From the NCBI RefSeq assembly GCF_010646885.2, contig NZ_CP050700.1:1433501-1497500 (forward strand): 64,000 bases of DNA. Direction: 5' to 3'. The position numbers and the translations under genes are program-made. The stretch comes from Desulfopila sp. IMCC35008. Its GTDB lineage: Bacteria; Desulfobacterota; Desulfobulbia; Desulfobulbales; Desulfocapsaceae. Of the stretch, positions 45,790 to 56,012 are shown one piece after another. Within the stretch, counting starts at the first letter, position 1. Each line of letters starts with the position of its first letter. Below the pieces are notes generated by a model. The model was not told where the DNA came from, did no database searches, and saw only the letters and a list, made by a program, of their open reading frames with translations.

Positions 45790-46908
45790 TTAGTGCTTTG
45801 TTGTTTGCCTCGTTCTGACGCAGTTCCTGCCATCATTTTTTGCCATGTATACCCCATCATCGGCAGCTTTCAAAAGATCGTCGATTGAACTGATGCCATT
45901 GCCGTTTGCCGCTACTCCAACGCTTATACTGCCTGACCAGAAACCTTCACCGGCCGGAACCCTGAGTCTGGCAATATTCACCCTGGTCAGTTCTGCAATA
46001 TGCAGAGCGCCTTCAAGGGGAGTATTCGGACAAATTATGAGAAATTCATCTCCACCCATTCTGCAGACAATATCATCGTTCCGAACTGAATGCCGTAACT
46101 CCAGTGCCAGCCTCTTTAACACAACATCTCCTGCATCATGGCCAAACGAGTCGTTAATGATTTTGAAACCGTCGGCATCAATTATCATACAGGCAAGGTG
46201 GTTGCTCAGCTGTCTGGCTTCCGCCCACAGATGATTCAACTGTAGCAGAGCGTGGCGTCTGTTGGGCAGCTCTGTCAAGACATCAGTCAAGGCTAGAATC
46301 TCCAGGTCGGCGTTGGCCTGGACCAATTCACTGGTACGCTCTTCAACAATAGTCTCGAGGTTTTGGTTAAGCAGAGATAACTCTTTGTTGCGTCTTGATA
46401 CCTGCTGGAAAAGTCCATTCAGGGCAGCAAGGAGAGGTCCAGTCGATTCGCTGACGTTCTTCTCCTCGGCCAAATAAACATCACTTGGTGAGGTCCCATC
46501 ATTGATTGCAGCGATCTGTCTGGCCATATTCTTGTCACAACCGAGGATGTGATAGGCCAGCCAGTGAATAAGAAATTCAAGAAGTGATTTACCATCGTCG
46601 CCATCACCTTTCTTCGGCTGCTGGCTCATATATGTTACGTCATCTATAAAGCTTTTATGTGCGCTGAGATGCTGAGTGCAGTGTCTACTGTCCAGTCCAT
46701 AATGGACCATTAAGCGTTCTTCTTCTTGAAAGTGATACTGAGTGTAATTGAAAAGCTCCTGAAGAAGGGCTTCAACGTGACGGTCAGCCATATCATTTTC
46801 AGCCAGCTGGGCCCCGAGGCTGTTGATCAGTTCTACAAGTTTACGATGTTGGTCATCAACCTCCTGTATCCCCGTCTCAAAGTTGGTTCCCCATTTAAAA
46901 GATTCCAT
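45790..46908 (-). CDS. Hemerythrin-GGDEF diguanylate cyclase
   Basis: The 372 residues start with a hemerythrin domain (about 1-135; VDDQHRKLVELI, HFQEEERLM, HLSAHKSFI, HILGCDKNM) that binds di-iron and O2. A coiled coil (about 165-200) follows, then a GGDEF domain (about 205-370) with LTDVLTELPNRR and an intact MGGDEFL active site. An RxxD inhibitory site (RNDD) lies five residues before GGDEF. It should make cyclic di-GMP in response to oxygen or redox state, with product inhibition; the sensing direction is not shown. Co-directional with the small bacteriohemerythrin. Confidence 0.93.
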   Translation of the reverse strand: MESFKWGTNFETGIQEVDDQHRKLVELINSLGAQLAENDMADRHVEALLQELFNYTQYHFQEEERLMVHYGLDSRHCTQHLSAHKSFIDDVTYMSQQPKKGDGDDGKSLLEFLIHWLAYHILGCDKNMARQIAAINDGTSPSDVYLAEEKNVSESTGPLLAALNGLFQQVSRRNKELSLLNQNLETIVEERTSELVQANADLEILALTDVLTELPNRRHALLQLNHLWAEARQLSNHLACMIIDADGFKIINDSFGHDAGDVVLKRLALELRHSVRNDDIVCRMGGDEFLIICPNTPLEGALHIAELTRVNIARLRVPAGEGFWSGSISVGVAANGNGISSIDDLLKAADDGVYMAKNDGRNCVRTRQTTKH

Positions 46909-47126
46909 TGTTTCTCCGGATACACAGATATGGCAAAATTAATTGATGGCCGCAAACTATCTCTAGTTTGCTAGCCTAGCGGAGGAAATTTGTCAAGTCA
47001 ATGACACCTCTCAAAAAACAAATGACCTATCGCTACAGTCAATATTTTGAGTTTACGGTCTGAGAAAAGTGGAATCGACAAACAAGGCGGGTTAGGGCAG
47101 GGCGGAAAAACACGAGCTATATCTTT

Positions 47127-47321
47127 GAGCTCGAACAGGCAATGCATAAAATTAAAGTGTTAAGCGGCATAGTTCCCATCTGCATGCATTGCAAACAGAT
47201 TCGTGATGACAAGGGATATTGGAACCAGTTGGAAGCATTTATTAGTAAGCATTCTGATGCCCAGTTTAGCCATGGCATCTGCGAGGCCTACCTGGGAAAA
47301 TATTATCCTGAAGAAGATTGA
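47127..47321 (+). pseudogene. Remnant of a Cys-motif sensor C-terminus
   Basis: The frame reads ELEQAMHKIKVLSG and then PICMHCKQIRDDKGYWNQ, followed by SHGICEAYLGKYYPEED and a stop. This matches the C-terminal segment of the sensor at 1-1260 almost block for block. Here the fourth cysteine is lost (ICEAY in place of ICNDC) and the upstream domains are gone; only about 20 codons precede it before a stop at 47061. It is a decayed fragment of a larger gene. Confidence 0.65.
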
Positions 47322-47493
47322 AATATTTTCGTGAACATTACATTTCTATTGCATCCGAAATCGTGTTGTTTTCAAATTCCAACCAACATTTCAAGAATTT
47401 GAAATTATATCTTTTCCATGAATCTTTTTTCCTCAGTAGCAAGAGGGAATACCTAACTCATTCATGGTTAGGTAATTTCAGCACCTGAGCTAT

Positions 47494-47561
47494 GGGCTTA
47501 ATATTGCCAAATCCAAGGTGTTAATTTCGTACCTTTCACGTTGGTTATTACTATTCCTGTG
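47494..47561 (-). repeat. Interspersed repeat, copy D
   Basis: On the minus strand CACAGGAATAGT, exactly 35 bases, then GGATTTGGCAATATTAAG. Same arms and spacing as copies A, B and C. Confidence 0.5.
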
Positions 47562-47745
47562 AAGATGGGGGGATGCCTGTCTGGTCAGTGGAGTTACGCC
47601 AGGATGAGGCAGTTTGAAGGAGACAGGAACAAGGTCAACTTAAAGTAATTGCCCTTTCTGTAATGATTAGTTCGGGCAACCTACAGCCCTTGATGTTCTG
47701 GAATTTTCTCTGGTTAGGATACACCAAGGCCAATCATTGTATAAC

Positions 47746-50166
47746 TTAATCATTAAAAAACTGATTCATGAACCGGCTCAATTCGTCTAGACGATATGGT
47801 TTTTTGATAACACCGCAAAAGCCGTATCTTTTATGATTAGCCATGATCGGATCATTACTATAGCCACTGGTAACGACCACTTTTGCCTCGGGATCAAGGG
47901 ATAATAATTTTTGTGTGGCTTCTTCCCCTCCCATACCGCCGGGAACCATCAGATCCATAAGTACCATGTCATAAGGCGATTCAGACTGCATTGCCTTCTC
48001 ATATGAATTAAATGCTTTTTCTCCGTCTTCAGCGAAGTCCACATCATATCCGAGATGCTCCAACATCATACCGATAGCGTCGAGGACTATTTCATTATCA
48101 TCCATAACGAGAACCCGGCCCTTGCCTTTGATTATTGACGGTTCTTTCTCTTCTGTTGTTGTGACCGAAGATCTCGAAGCTGGAATAAAAATGGAAAAAA
48201 CTGTACCTGTCTCCGAAGTTGATTCTACGCCTATGTATCCCTCATGCTTTTTGATTATGGAGTAAGCTGCGGCTAATCCGAGACCAGTGCCAGATTTCTT
48301 TGTAGAAAAATAGGGGTCAAAGACAAGATCAATATTATCTTCATTAATTCCAAATCCTTGATCAATTATAGATATTTTGACATAATTGCCACTTTTCAGA
48401 GGTAATTCATGATTAGTTCCGATAATAACATTTTCGCAGTTCAACGTTATCACGCCTCCATCCGGCATAGCCTCGTTGGCATTAATAAGAAGGTTGGTTA
48501 CAACCTGACCTATTTGACCTGCGTCAGCATAAATATTCCAAAGATCATCAGAAATATTGGTTTTGCAGATTGATTTTGTGCCACTTAAAGCTAATTGGCA
48601 ATTGGCCTTGATTAATTTAGCGGTTAAGGTCGGTACTCTTACAGGATCCCCACCCTTTGAGAAAATTAGAAATTGCTTCGATAAATCTTTAGCCGTCATG
48701 CACGCTGTTTCAGCATTCGTTAATCGCTCGTATATTTCGCCTGTGGGGGAACAACCCATTTTGGCCAGGGAAATGTTACCCATGATGCCCATCAGACTAT
48801 TATTTAAGTCATGAGCGATTCCACCCGCAAGACGACCCAATGACTCAAGCTTCTGAGTTCTGAGAATCTCATTTTCCATACGCTTCCGCTGGGTAATGTC
48901 GTCATATGTTCCCAATATGCCAATGACTACGTCGTTTTCATCTCGTATCGGTACTTTAGAGGTCAATAGTGTAATTTTACGACCTTCAGGTGTTGTCTGA
49001 GATTCCTCATAATTTAGTTTCGGTTTTCCTGATGTCATTACTTCAAGATCATCTTTCCTGTACTGCTCTGCTTGATCTTTCCACCCTAATGCATAATCAT
49101 CACCACCAATCAACTCCTCTGAACTACTGACTCCGGCATCCTGGGCAAACAATTGATTACACCCCAGGAAATGTGAATCTAGATCTTTCCAAAAAAGACG
49201 CACAGGGATAGTCTCTACGACTAATTGCATAAACCTGTAGGCCTCCTTGATTTTATTTTTACTTATTTCTAAATCTTCTTCAGCTTGTTTACGTTCGGTA
49301 ATATCAATATTTAATCCCAGATATCCAGTAATGGTGTTATCTTCATCATACATTGGGGTTGCTAAACCTAACACCCACGTGATCTTCCCCTCCTTATTGA
49401 TAAATCGGTACTCATCTTTCCACTTACCCTTAGTCTTGACCATATCGTACCATCCTTGCTTGATACGATCATGATCTTCAGAGTAGATCCCCTTGATCCA
49501 TCCCTCTACTTTAGCCTCGTCGAAAGTCATCCCAGCCATCAACAGCCACGCGTCATTGGCGTACACACAGTTACCATCCCGATCCGTCTGGTAAATTCCA
49601 CCAGGGGAGAGACTTGTCAGGGTTCGGAATCGCTTCTCACTTTCAGCGAGTGCCGCCTCTGATAGTTTTAACCTCGTAACATCATGTAAAGTAACAAAAA
49701 CTTGATAAGGATTCGCTTCCCCATTTTTGAATAGGGGAATAGCATTGATATTTAGCCAAACGTAATCATTCTTTTTAGGGTTGTAGACAGCCGCTAAAAA
49801 ATCATAGACGGGTTTACCAGATGTCAGTGCAACCATTGAAGGGTGCTGGTTGCCTGGCAGGTCTGATCCATCTTCGGCAATTACATGCCACTCTGGAGCC
49901 ATGGACGTCTTACCCATAAATTGATCTCTACTCAGCCCGAACATCTCAAGTGCCGCTGAATTGCAATCGATCAATTCGCCATCGGAACGCTGGTAAAATA
50001 CCCCCTGGACCATGTTCTCAAAAAGAGTTTTGTATTTTTCTTCGCTTTCAGCCAAAACATAATCTGCTTGCCTGCTAGTTCTGACATCTTTTTGAGATGA
50101 AGTCTTTTTCTGACCCTCAAGTTCATGAATTTTTTGTTCTAATTCTTCATACGTAGGCCTGGGCAT
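47746..50166 (-). CDS. Hybrid histidine kinase, three PAS domains and receiver
   Basis: A soluble 806-residue sensor. A short coiled coil (YEELEQKIHELE) leads to PAS 1 (about 40-165), PAS 2 (about 167-290) and PAS 3 (about 300-425). The dimerisation helix follows with the phosphoacceptor His452 (GGIAHDLNN), then an ATPase domain (about 540-665: NLLINANEAMPDGG, GFGINED, GTGLGLAAAYSII) and a C-terminal receiver (about 685-805) with Asp738 (VLMDLMVPGG) and the conserved Lys in KKPY. No membrane segment is seen, so the ligand is cytoplasmic or gaseous. No separate response regulator is adjacent. Confidence 0.93.
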   Translation of the reverse strand: MPRPTYEELEQKIHELEGQKKTSSQKDVRTSRQADYVLAESEEKYKTLFENMVQGVFYQRSDGELIDCNSAALEMFGLSRDQFMGKTSMAPEWHVIAEDGSDLPGNQHPSMVALTSGKPVYDFLAAVYNPKKNDYVWLNINAIPLFKNGEANPYQVFVTLHDVTRLKLSEAALAESEKRFRTLTSLSPGGIYQTDRDGNCVYANDAWLLMAGMTFDEAKVEGWIKGIYSEDHDRIKQGWYDMVKTKGKWKDEYRFINKEGKITWVLGLATPMYDEDNTITGYLGLNIDITERKQAEEDLEISKNKIKEAYRFMQLVVETIPVRLFWKDLDSHFLGCNQLFAQDAGVSSSEELIGGDDYALGWKDQAEQYRKDDLEVMTSGKPKLNYEESQTTPEGRKITLLTSKVPIRDENDVVIGILGTYDDITQRKRMENEILRTQKLESLGRLAGGIAHDLNNSLMGIMGNISLAKMGCSPTGEIYERLTNAETACMTAKDLSKQFLIFSKGGDPVRVPTLTAKLIKANCQLALSGTKSICKTNISDDLWNIYADAGQIGQVVTNLLINANEAMPDGGVITLNCENVIIGTNHELPLKSGNYVKISIIDQGFGINEDNIDLVFDPYFSTKKSGTGLGLAAAYSIIKKHEGYIGVESTSETGTVFSIFIPASRSSVTTTEEKEPSIIKGKGRVLVMDDNEIVLDAIGMMLEHLGYDVDFAEDGEKAFNSYEKAMQSESPYDMVLMDLMVPGGMGGEEATQKLLSLDPEAKVVVTSGYSNDPIMANHKRYGFCGVIKKPYRLDELSRFMNQFFND

Positions 50167-50583
50167 GATATCCCCTCATAAGATTTTTCTGATACGAGAT
50201 ACTCCTACATCGAAAATATTGTATCACAATCAACTGTTTTATGGGGATAACACCAGTAGAAATGATTGTATTTCTTAATGATATCCTACAGTGTGGTAGC
50301 CATGTGTGTGGGGCTGTCCATTTGTCGAGCACATTCAGGTAAGCAGGTCTACAATCCATCACTAAGAGATGTATCTTGGCAATACTCGTTTACAAATGCA
50401 GCAAACGATTTGACCTTCTTACTGTCAGGACCCAGGCAGCCAGGTAGGTCTCCCCCTTGGCTCTTCAACAAAGTAAAGCTCTGTTTCCTGCGGTATTGTT
50501 CGGTTTAAAGTTATGCGTCCAACACGAAACCAAGTGGTAAGGCGCTTTGGCTGTCAGTATCGCCGTATGAGCAAGAAAAAAGA

Positions 50584-50609
50584 ATAGAGGAGGAAGTACC
50601 CTCCTCTAT
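50584..50609 (-). terminator. Orphan minus-strand terminator
   Basis: ATAGAGGAGG/CCTCCTCTAT, a perfect 10-bp stem with a six-base loop. Read on the minus strand it is followed by TCTTTTTTC, a good U-tract. No gene lies just upstream on that strand, so the transcript it ends is unidentified. Confidence 0.6.
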
Positions 50610-50758
50610 CCCTTGAAAGTGAGCAGGAAGGTAGAAGTTGAAGGGACAGGTTAATGTTCTGCAGCAATTGCTGGTAAAGTTAAATCCACATGCTAAAAGG
50701 CCTGTCCTCGGCTGATTTCCAGCGGTGAGATTCAGTTCAAGGGATTATTACCAAGGAG

Positions 50759-50823
50759 GACAGGAAACACCTTTAGTTTTAGTATGGAGCAACATTGGTT
50801 ACATTCGTTTTGCCAATATTAAG
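50759..50823 (+). repeat. Interspersed repeat, copy B
   Basis: GACAGGAAACAC, exactly 35 bases, then CGTTTTGCCAATATTAAG. Shares its first arm with copies A and C and its last bases with copy D. Confidence 0.5.
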
Positions 50824-51200
50824 CCTGATATTCCGTGACCAGGAAGCAACTCAAATTCTATGTCATACATTCTGGTGTGAGAACAACAGTTAATATCTCT
50901 TTATCTGTATACCTTCTTCTTGACCAATGACTATCAGCCTGAATATAAGTTTCCCAACCAGTGCTTTCTGTGATATTTTATTAGAAAGTAGTGGCTGCTT
51001 TCATACATGGTGTCGAAACTGTTGTTGAGCTTTTACTACTGTTAAAATTTTTTGAGAAAGCCAAACCTGTTGAGAATCAGGGTCGGAAAACCACGGGTCT
51101 GTTAAAGAAAGCCGGGTTGCCATTGTTTTTAGACCAACAAAGGCGCTCGGCTTTTGTCATTTTGACCTCAATTCCACTGCCATTTACAAGAGGGCTTTTG

Positions 51201-51404
51201 ATGATCACAAAGAAGAAACACTCACCTAAGGACGTGGGAAAAAAAGCCACAACTACCAACACACTTTCCTCGACTAAATTCCCCATCGTTGGCATAATTG
51301 TCTCAGCCAGCGAGTTAGAGGCTTTAGGGTACTGTTCAGATTCGCCCGCTCATATAGGACAGCCCTTTATGATATTGTTTTTTGATACGTATTATGAAAC
51401 ATGA
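51201..51404 (+). pseudogene. Remnant of a CheB/CheR-type fusion, N-terminal part
   Basis: The frame begins MITKKKHSPKDVGKK, a low-complexity basic leader, then reads TKFPIVGIIVSASELEAL and GQPFMILFFDT. This resembles the start of CheB-CheR-PAS fusion proteins (FPIVGIGASAGGLEAL, then FVLVQHLD). The glycines of the active-site GASAGG turn are lost, and the frame ends after 67 codons with no further domains. A decayed fragment 156 bases upstream of a hybrid kinase gene. Confidence 0.5.
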
Positions 51405-51559
51405 TTTACTCTCAAAATTAAGACATTTTATTCTGTACCGCAAACGTTCGTCTGAGACACAGTCTGCCAGAAAGATAAGTGAATCAGGGTGTTATTCTCG
51501 TTAGCGCATGCTTACGAACGAATATGGATAACACCCTGTACCCCATGAAGGAAGCTGCT

Positions 51560-54280
51560 ATGGTTAACACCATGATGGACGATATCTTCAAAGATATCGT
51601 TGAGACAATACGCGAACCCCTTTTGATACTCGATTCAGACCTGAAGGTTGTTTTAGCCAACCACTCTTTCTATGACATCTTCAGTGTAAAACCTGAAGAA
51701 ACCATTGGGCAACTTATCTACGACCTCGGCAATGCACAGTGGGATATTCCCAAGCTGCGGGAACTGTTGGAAGATATTTTACCTAACAACGACCCTTTCA
51801 ATGACTATGAAGTTGTACACAATTTTGAATCAATAGGCATGCGCACAATGCTTTTGAATGCCCGACAGATTGAACGGGTGATGGGCAAGGATCGGATCAT
51901 TCTTTTGGCTATTGAGGACATCACTGCGCGCAAAAAGATAGAAGCGGGCCTTGAAAAAACGCGAAAAGAACTGGAGGTTACTAAAAAATCCGCTGATGAC
52001 GCACATGAATTCGCGGACAGCGTCATCAATACCGTGCGTGAACCTTTGATTTCTTTGGACCAAGACCTCAGGGTGGTCAGCGTCAGCCGTTCCTTCTGTG
52101 AATTCTTCAAGGTAAAGCCTAAAGAGACCGTGGGGCAGCTTATTTATGACTTGGGCAACAAACAGTGGGATATCCCCAAGCTGAGGGAACTACTGGAAAC
52201 CATCCTTCCCGAAAAAAACACATTTGACAATTATGAAGTTGATCACGATTTTGAAACCATCGGCCGTCGCACAATGCTGCTCAATGCCAGGCAAATCGAA
52301 CAAACGATAGGCAAGAAGCGAACCATTCTTTTGGCTATAGAGGATATCACCGAACGTAATCGATTAGAAAACTTGTTGAAAGATTCTGAAGAGCGCTTCA
52401 GGCGCCTTTTTGAGACCGCAGAGGACGGGATATTACTTCTCGAAAAGAGCGAAGGGAAGATCGCTAATGTTAATCCATCTGTCACAAGAATTTTGGGTTA
52501 TTCCAAAGAGGATTGTATTGGAAAGGATTTAAAGGATATCGGCATATTGCATAATATGGGTGATATATTTGAGATAACGAAAAATTTGAACGACAAAGGC
52601 GTTATTCATCAAGATGATATTACGCTACAAACCAAGACTGGTAAAACTATCTCTGTAGAAATGTATTGTGTCGACAAGACAAGTTTAATCCAAAGCAATA
52701 TCCGAGATATCACCGAGCGTAAACAGACTGCAGAGGTATTGAAAAATAGCGAAAAACGATACCGGTCCCTTTTTAATAGCATCCGCGACGCCATATTGGT
52801 GGCTGATATCGACAGAACGATTATCGACTGCAATCCGGCCTTTGTAGATCTTTTCGGTTATCTAAAAGAAGAGGTGCTGGGAAAACAAACGTTCTCCATT
52901 TATGAAAGCGAAGAAGAATTCAGGCGGATGGGCAACGAAATCAAAAATCATATGGACGATCCCGGATTTGTATTTCCCGTTCATTATAAAAAAAAGGACG
53001 GTTCGGTTTTCCCCAGCGAAACCAGTGTATTTTATCTGGTGGACGATAATAGTGCAAAGATCGGATACATTGGTCTAATACGGGATGTCACCCAGAGAAA
53101 GCAGGAGCAGAAATATCGCAAAACACTCCAGGCACAGCTGATACAGGCCCAGAAAATGGAATCAATTGGTACGCTCGCAGGAGGTATCGCTCACGACTTT
53201 AATAATATTTTATCATCCATCCTTGGATTTACAGAATTAGCCCTTGGTGATGGTAAAAAAGGAACACAGATTGAGGAAGACCTTCAAGAAGTATATACGG
53301 CTGGGTTACGAGCAAAAGATCTCGTTCAGCAAATATTGACCTTTGCCCGCCAGTCTGATGAGGAGCTTAAACCAATTCAGGTTGATTTCATCATCAAAGA
53401 AGTTCTCAAGTTTATCAGATCATCCCTTCCAGCCACGATCGAAATCAAACAGAATATCGCCAGTGACTCTCTCATCATGGGGAATTCAACCCAAATTCAT
53501 CAGATATTGATGAATCTCTGTACCAATGCTTCTCACGCTATGGAAAATGGAGGTGGTACTCTTGAAATCACACTAAAAGATATAACGATCGACAGGACCA
53601 CAAATCAGAAAAGACTGAATTTGAAATTTGGAAATTATATTGAACTTACAATTTCAGACACAGGGACTGGCATAGAACCTCATGTTATAGAGAAAATATT
53701 CGAACCCTACTTCACAACAAAAAAACCGGGCGAAGGTACAGGTTTTGGGCTTGCCCTGGTTCATGGGATAGTTGAAACATACGGTGGAAAGATGGTAGTG
53801 GAGAGCAGTTTGGGTAAAGGAACAACCTTTACCATTTATTTACCTGTTGCCAGAGAAATTAAGAATATTCAACAATACAAGGTAGAAGAATTGCCGACAG
53901 GTCAAGAGCGAATCTTGTTTGTCGACGATGAGGTTCCGATAGTCAAAATTGCGAGCAGAATACTTGGCCAATTGGGTTATTCTGTTACAACCAAAACAAG
54001 TAGTGTAGACGCGTTAGAACTATTCAAATCGAATCCAAGTGCTTTTGATCTGGTAATTAGTGATGTAACTATGCCGAAAATGACTGGTGATCAATTAACA
54101 AAAGAACTCATCGAGATCAGGCCGGATATCCCTGTCATATTGTGTACTGGTTATAGTAAAAGACTTTCAGAGGAAAAAGCGTCAGAAATCGGTATACAAG
54201 CATTTACCCAAAAGCCTATTGTCAAAGAAGATCTGGCAACAACAGTACGGAAAGTATTGGATGAGGCGAGAGATAAGTAA
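51560..54280 (+). CDS. Hybrid histidine kinase with duplicated PAS domains and receiver
   Basis: A 906-residue soluble sensor. PAS 1 (about 15-125) and PAS 2 (about 160-265) are near copies of each other, sharing IGQLIYDLGN/VGQLIYDLGN, QWDIPKLRELLE and RTMLLNARQIE. PAS 3 (about 275-390) and PAS 4 (about 395-510) follow. Next come the His domain with His545 (GGIAHDFNN), the ATPase domain (GTGIEPHVIEKIFEPYF, GTGFGLALVHGI) and a receiver with Asp835 (LVISDVTMPKM). The LIYDLGN...WDIPKLRELL type of PAS accompanies kinases in many proteobacteria. I prefer ATG 51560 with AAGGAAG upstream; GTG 51479 and ATG 51524 are in-frame alternatives. Confidence 0.9.
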   Translation: MVNTMMDDIFKDIVETIREPLLILDSDLKVVLANHSFYDIFSVKPEETIGQLIYDLGNAQWDIPKLRELLEDILPNNDPFNDYEVVHNFESIGMRTMLLNARQIERVMGKDRIILLAIEDITARKKIEAGLEKTRKELEVTKKSADDAHEFADSVINTVREPLISLDQDLRVVSVSRSFCEFFKVKPKETVGQLIYDLGNKQWDIPKLRELLETILPEKNTFDNYEVDHDFETIGRRTMLLNARQIEQTIGKKRTILLAIEDITERNRLENLLKDSEERFRRLFETAEDGILLLEKSEGKIANVNPSVTRILGYSKEDCIGKDLKDIGILHNMGDIFEITKNLNDKGVIHQDDITLQTKTGKTISVEMYCVDKTSLIQSNIRDITERKQTAEVLKNSEKRYRSLFNSIRDAILVADIDRTIIDCNPAFVDLFGYLKEEVLGKQTFSIYESEEEFRRMGNEIKNHMDDPGFVFPVHYKKKDGSVFPSETSVFYLVDDNSAKIGYIGLIRDVTQRKQEQKYRKTLQAQLIQAQKMESIGTLAGGIAHDFNNILSSILGFTELALGDGKKGTQIEEDLQEVYTAGLRAKDLVQQILTFARQSDEELKPIQVDFIIKEVLKFIRSSLPATIEIKQNIASDSLIMGNSTQIHQILMNLCTNASHAMENGGGTLEITLKDITIDRTTNQKRLNLKFGNYIELTISDTGTGIEPHVIEKIFEPYFTTKKPGEGTGFGLALVHGIVETYGGKMVVESSLGKGTTFTIYLPVAREIKNIQQYKVEELPTGQERILFVDDEVPIVKIASRILGQLGYSVTTKTSSVDALELFKSNPSAFDLVISDVTMPKMTGDQLTKELIEIRPDIPVILCTGYSKRLSEEKASEIGIQAFTQKPIVKEDLATTVRKVLDEARDK

Positions 54281-54873
54281 CAAATGCAACGACTCTGACA
54301 CTTTATGGTTGTTGGCCCGTTGATGAACACCGTAATTAATCTTGCCATATCAAAGGTCTGGGTCTTTCTGTAAATTTTCCACTTGATCTTACTACTAATC
54401 TATAGGAACACACGTTATCGCAATGGTTGAGGCTATAAATAAATGTTAACCACTTAAGCTATCCTGCAAATTCACACTATTCCTGTTCTCCTTCAGATAC
54501 AGATAATATATTTAGAGGCAGGCCTGATCTCCTACCATACCCTTTTATTACGTTACACCAGACGCACAGAGGGCAGGCTGGGGGGCTTTTCTGCCCGCCA
54601 CCACCCCATAGACGTCATTTTGTAAAGCTATAATCTCCGACCTGTTGGTTCCCATGATCACCCACCCTCGCTGATGTCTTTTCTTTCTCCGGCTATCCTG
54701 CCGTGATGATCAAGGCTCCTAACGTATCTTGCTCCTTATGCTTTCGACTAGCAACCCGTTGTTCAAGAGCATGCTCAGTGATTTCGGGTTGAGGAAGATT
54801 CATACTCGTATCACCTCATAAAGGCACTAAATTGATGAGTAGTTGCAACAACCAAGACCTTTATAACCTGGTG
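54281..54873. other. Intergenic region with one interspersed repeat
   Basis: About 590 bases, no gene seen. Contains repeat copy J (54431-54487). Confidence 0.5.
54431..54487 (-). repeat. Interspersed repeat, copy J
   Basis: On the minus strand AACAGGAATAGT is followed by TTGCAGGAT and GTGGTTAAC and ends ATAGCC. It aligns closely with copy I (57767-57825) and shares the first arm with copy D. Confidence 0.5.
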
Positions 54874-55947
54874 CTACGGGATTCTCTGCACCCGGCTCCG
54901 GATAGATCCATTTTCAACGGATTCCAGGAATTCCTGCCCAAGTTTTGCACTCATCTCGATACATTTAAGCCATGAGGCTACACGCTCATCGTCTCTTGTA
55001 GCGAGCAACTTGAAATCTCTTCGATCAGGGATTCTGCCGAGTGGCAGCGACTTTACAAATTCAGGCGAAGGGGCTAGCATCAGGACATCGGAGAGCAGTC
55101 TGCCCTCTGCAATTCGCGACGGTCGGTTTTTGTCCAGCCAGCCAAGGGTTGCCCGGTCGTAAAAGTGGGGGTAGAGGCAGATGCCCTCTTCCCCCGCAAG
55201 AAAGTCAAATGCTGGATGATAATGGAAAAGCCCTCCGTCCCGATAAGCACCTTTTGGGGCTCCGCTCAATTCCTTAACACTCTCCATCACACAGGGGATT
55301 GATCCGCTAGCGAGGATAGCTTGCCTGAAATTTCGTGTATCAAGTGCAACCCTTCCCCCGTTAAATTCATCGCTCCCCAAGAAGGGCGGCGGGTCAGCAG
55401 CATGATAGAACAGCGTTGGCTTGCATATCTTCCTGAACAGATTCCGGGAGAACCAATTAATCACCCAGGCAGAAATGAGCCCCATCATCTCGATTTTTCC
55501 ATTGTCTGAGGCGAGTGGACCGGAGCAGCGTACGGCTGACAGATGCAATCGGCAGTACGGGTGGGACAGCACCTCTTCAGGAGCCCCTGGTCCCAGGAAT
55601 TCGTCCATGATTCGCCCGGTTTCCCGGGCCACCTGCCCACGGGTTATCCTGCCACTGTAATATTGATGTATGTAGGCCTGTGCGAGGCTGTCGAAGCCAG
55701 CCTGTGGATCGTGTCTGGCTGCAGCCGCAGACTTCCAGGCACCGATGGAGGTTCCGTAGAGATGCAGGGGTGCTGTGCGGCCCCTGAACCATTTGCCGAA
55801 CAGGGCGGAATCGAGCCCATGGAGCACAAGCCATTTTGCCGCCCCGGAGGCCCCTGCCACCATCTTCACATCATCGGGTTCAAGACCGTCCGAACAAATG
55901 CGTTCATATGCCCTGTGCCCAGCCAGGAAGAGTAAGTTATCGGCCAT
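54874..55947 (-). CDS. Patatin-like phospholipase family protein
   Basis: A 357-residue predicted lipid acyl hydrolase. The patatin elements are an oxyanion glycine loop (VAGASGAAKW), the nucleophile elbow YGTSIGAWKS (G-x-S-x-G) and the catalytic aspartate in YRDGGLFHY (DGG, about residue 235). ILASGSIPCVM lies between them, as in the family. No signal peptide is seen. I choose ATG 55947; an in-frame TTG at 55974 is an alternative. It lies 65 bases after a thioesterase gene on the same strand, so both may act on fatty acyl chains under the TetR regulator. Confidence 0.82.
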   Translation of the reverse strand: MADNLLFLAGHRAYERICSDGLEPDDVKMVAGASGAAKWLVLHGLDSALFGKWFRGRTAPLHLYGTSIGAWKSAAAARHDPQAGFDSLAQAYIHQYYSGRITRGQVARETGRIMDEFLGPGAPEEVLSHPYCRLHLSAVRCSGPLASDNGKIEMMGLISAWVINWFSRNLFRKICKPTLFYHAADPPPFLGSDEFNGGRVALDTRNFRQAILASGSIPCVMESVKELSGAPKGAYRDGGLFHYHPAFDFLAGEEGICLYPHFYDRATLGWLDKNRPSRIAEGRLLSDVLMLAPSPEFVKSLPLGRIPDRRDFKLLATRDDERVASWLKCIEMSAKLGQEFLESVENGSIRSRVQRIP

Positions 55948-56012
55948 TATTCCAACCCATCCTTTCCAAAACAATCCTTGATATGGTTTTCACTACGATG
56001 CTCTCAGGCAAT

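Larger units (their letters stand above)
46909..47745. other. Region with signalling-gene remnant and one interspersed repeat
   Basis: About 840 bases without an intact gene. Contains the Cys-motif remnant (47127-47321) and repeat copy D (47494-47561). The rest is unremarkable. Confidence 0.5.
50167..51200. other. Long non-coding region
   Basis: About 1 kb without a supported gene. It contains a minus-strand terminator-like hairpin (50584-50609) and repeat copy B (50759-50823). Short frames here show no family resemblance. Confidence 0.5.
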
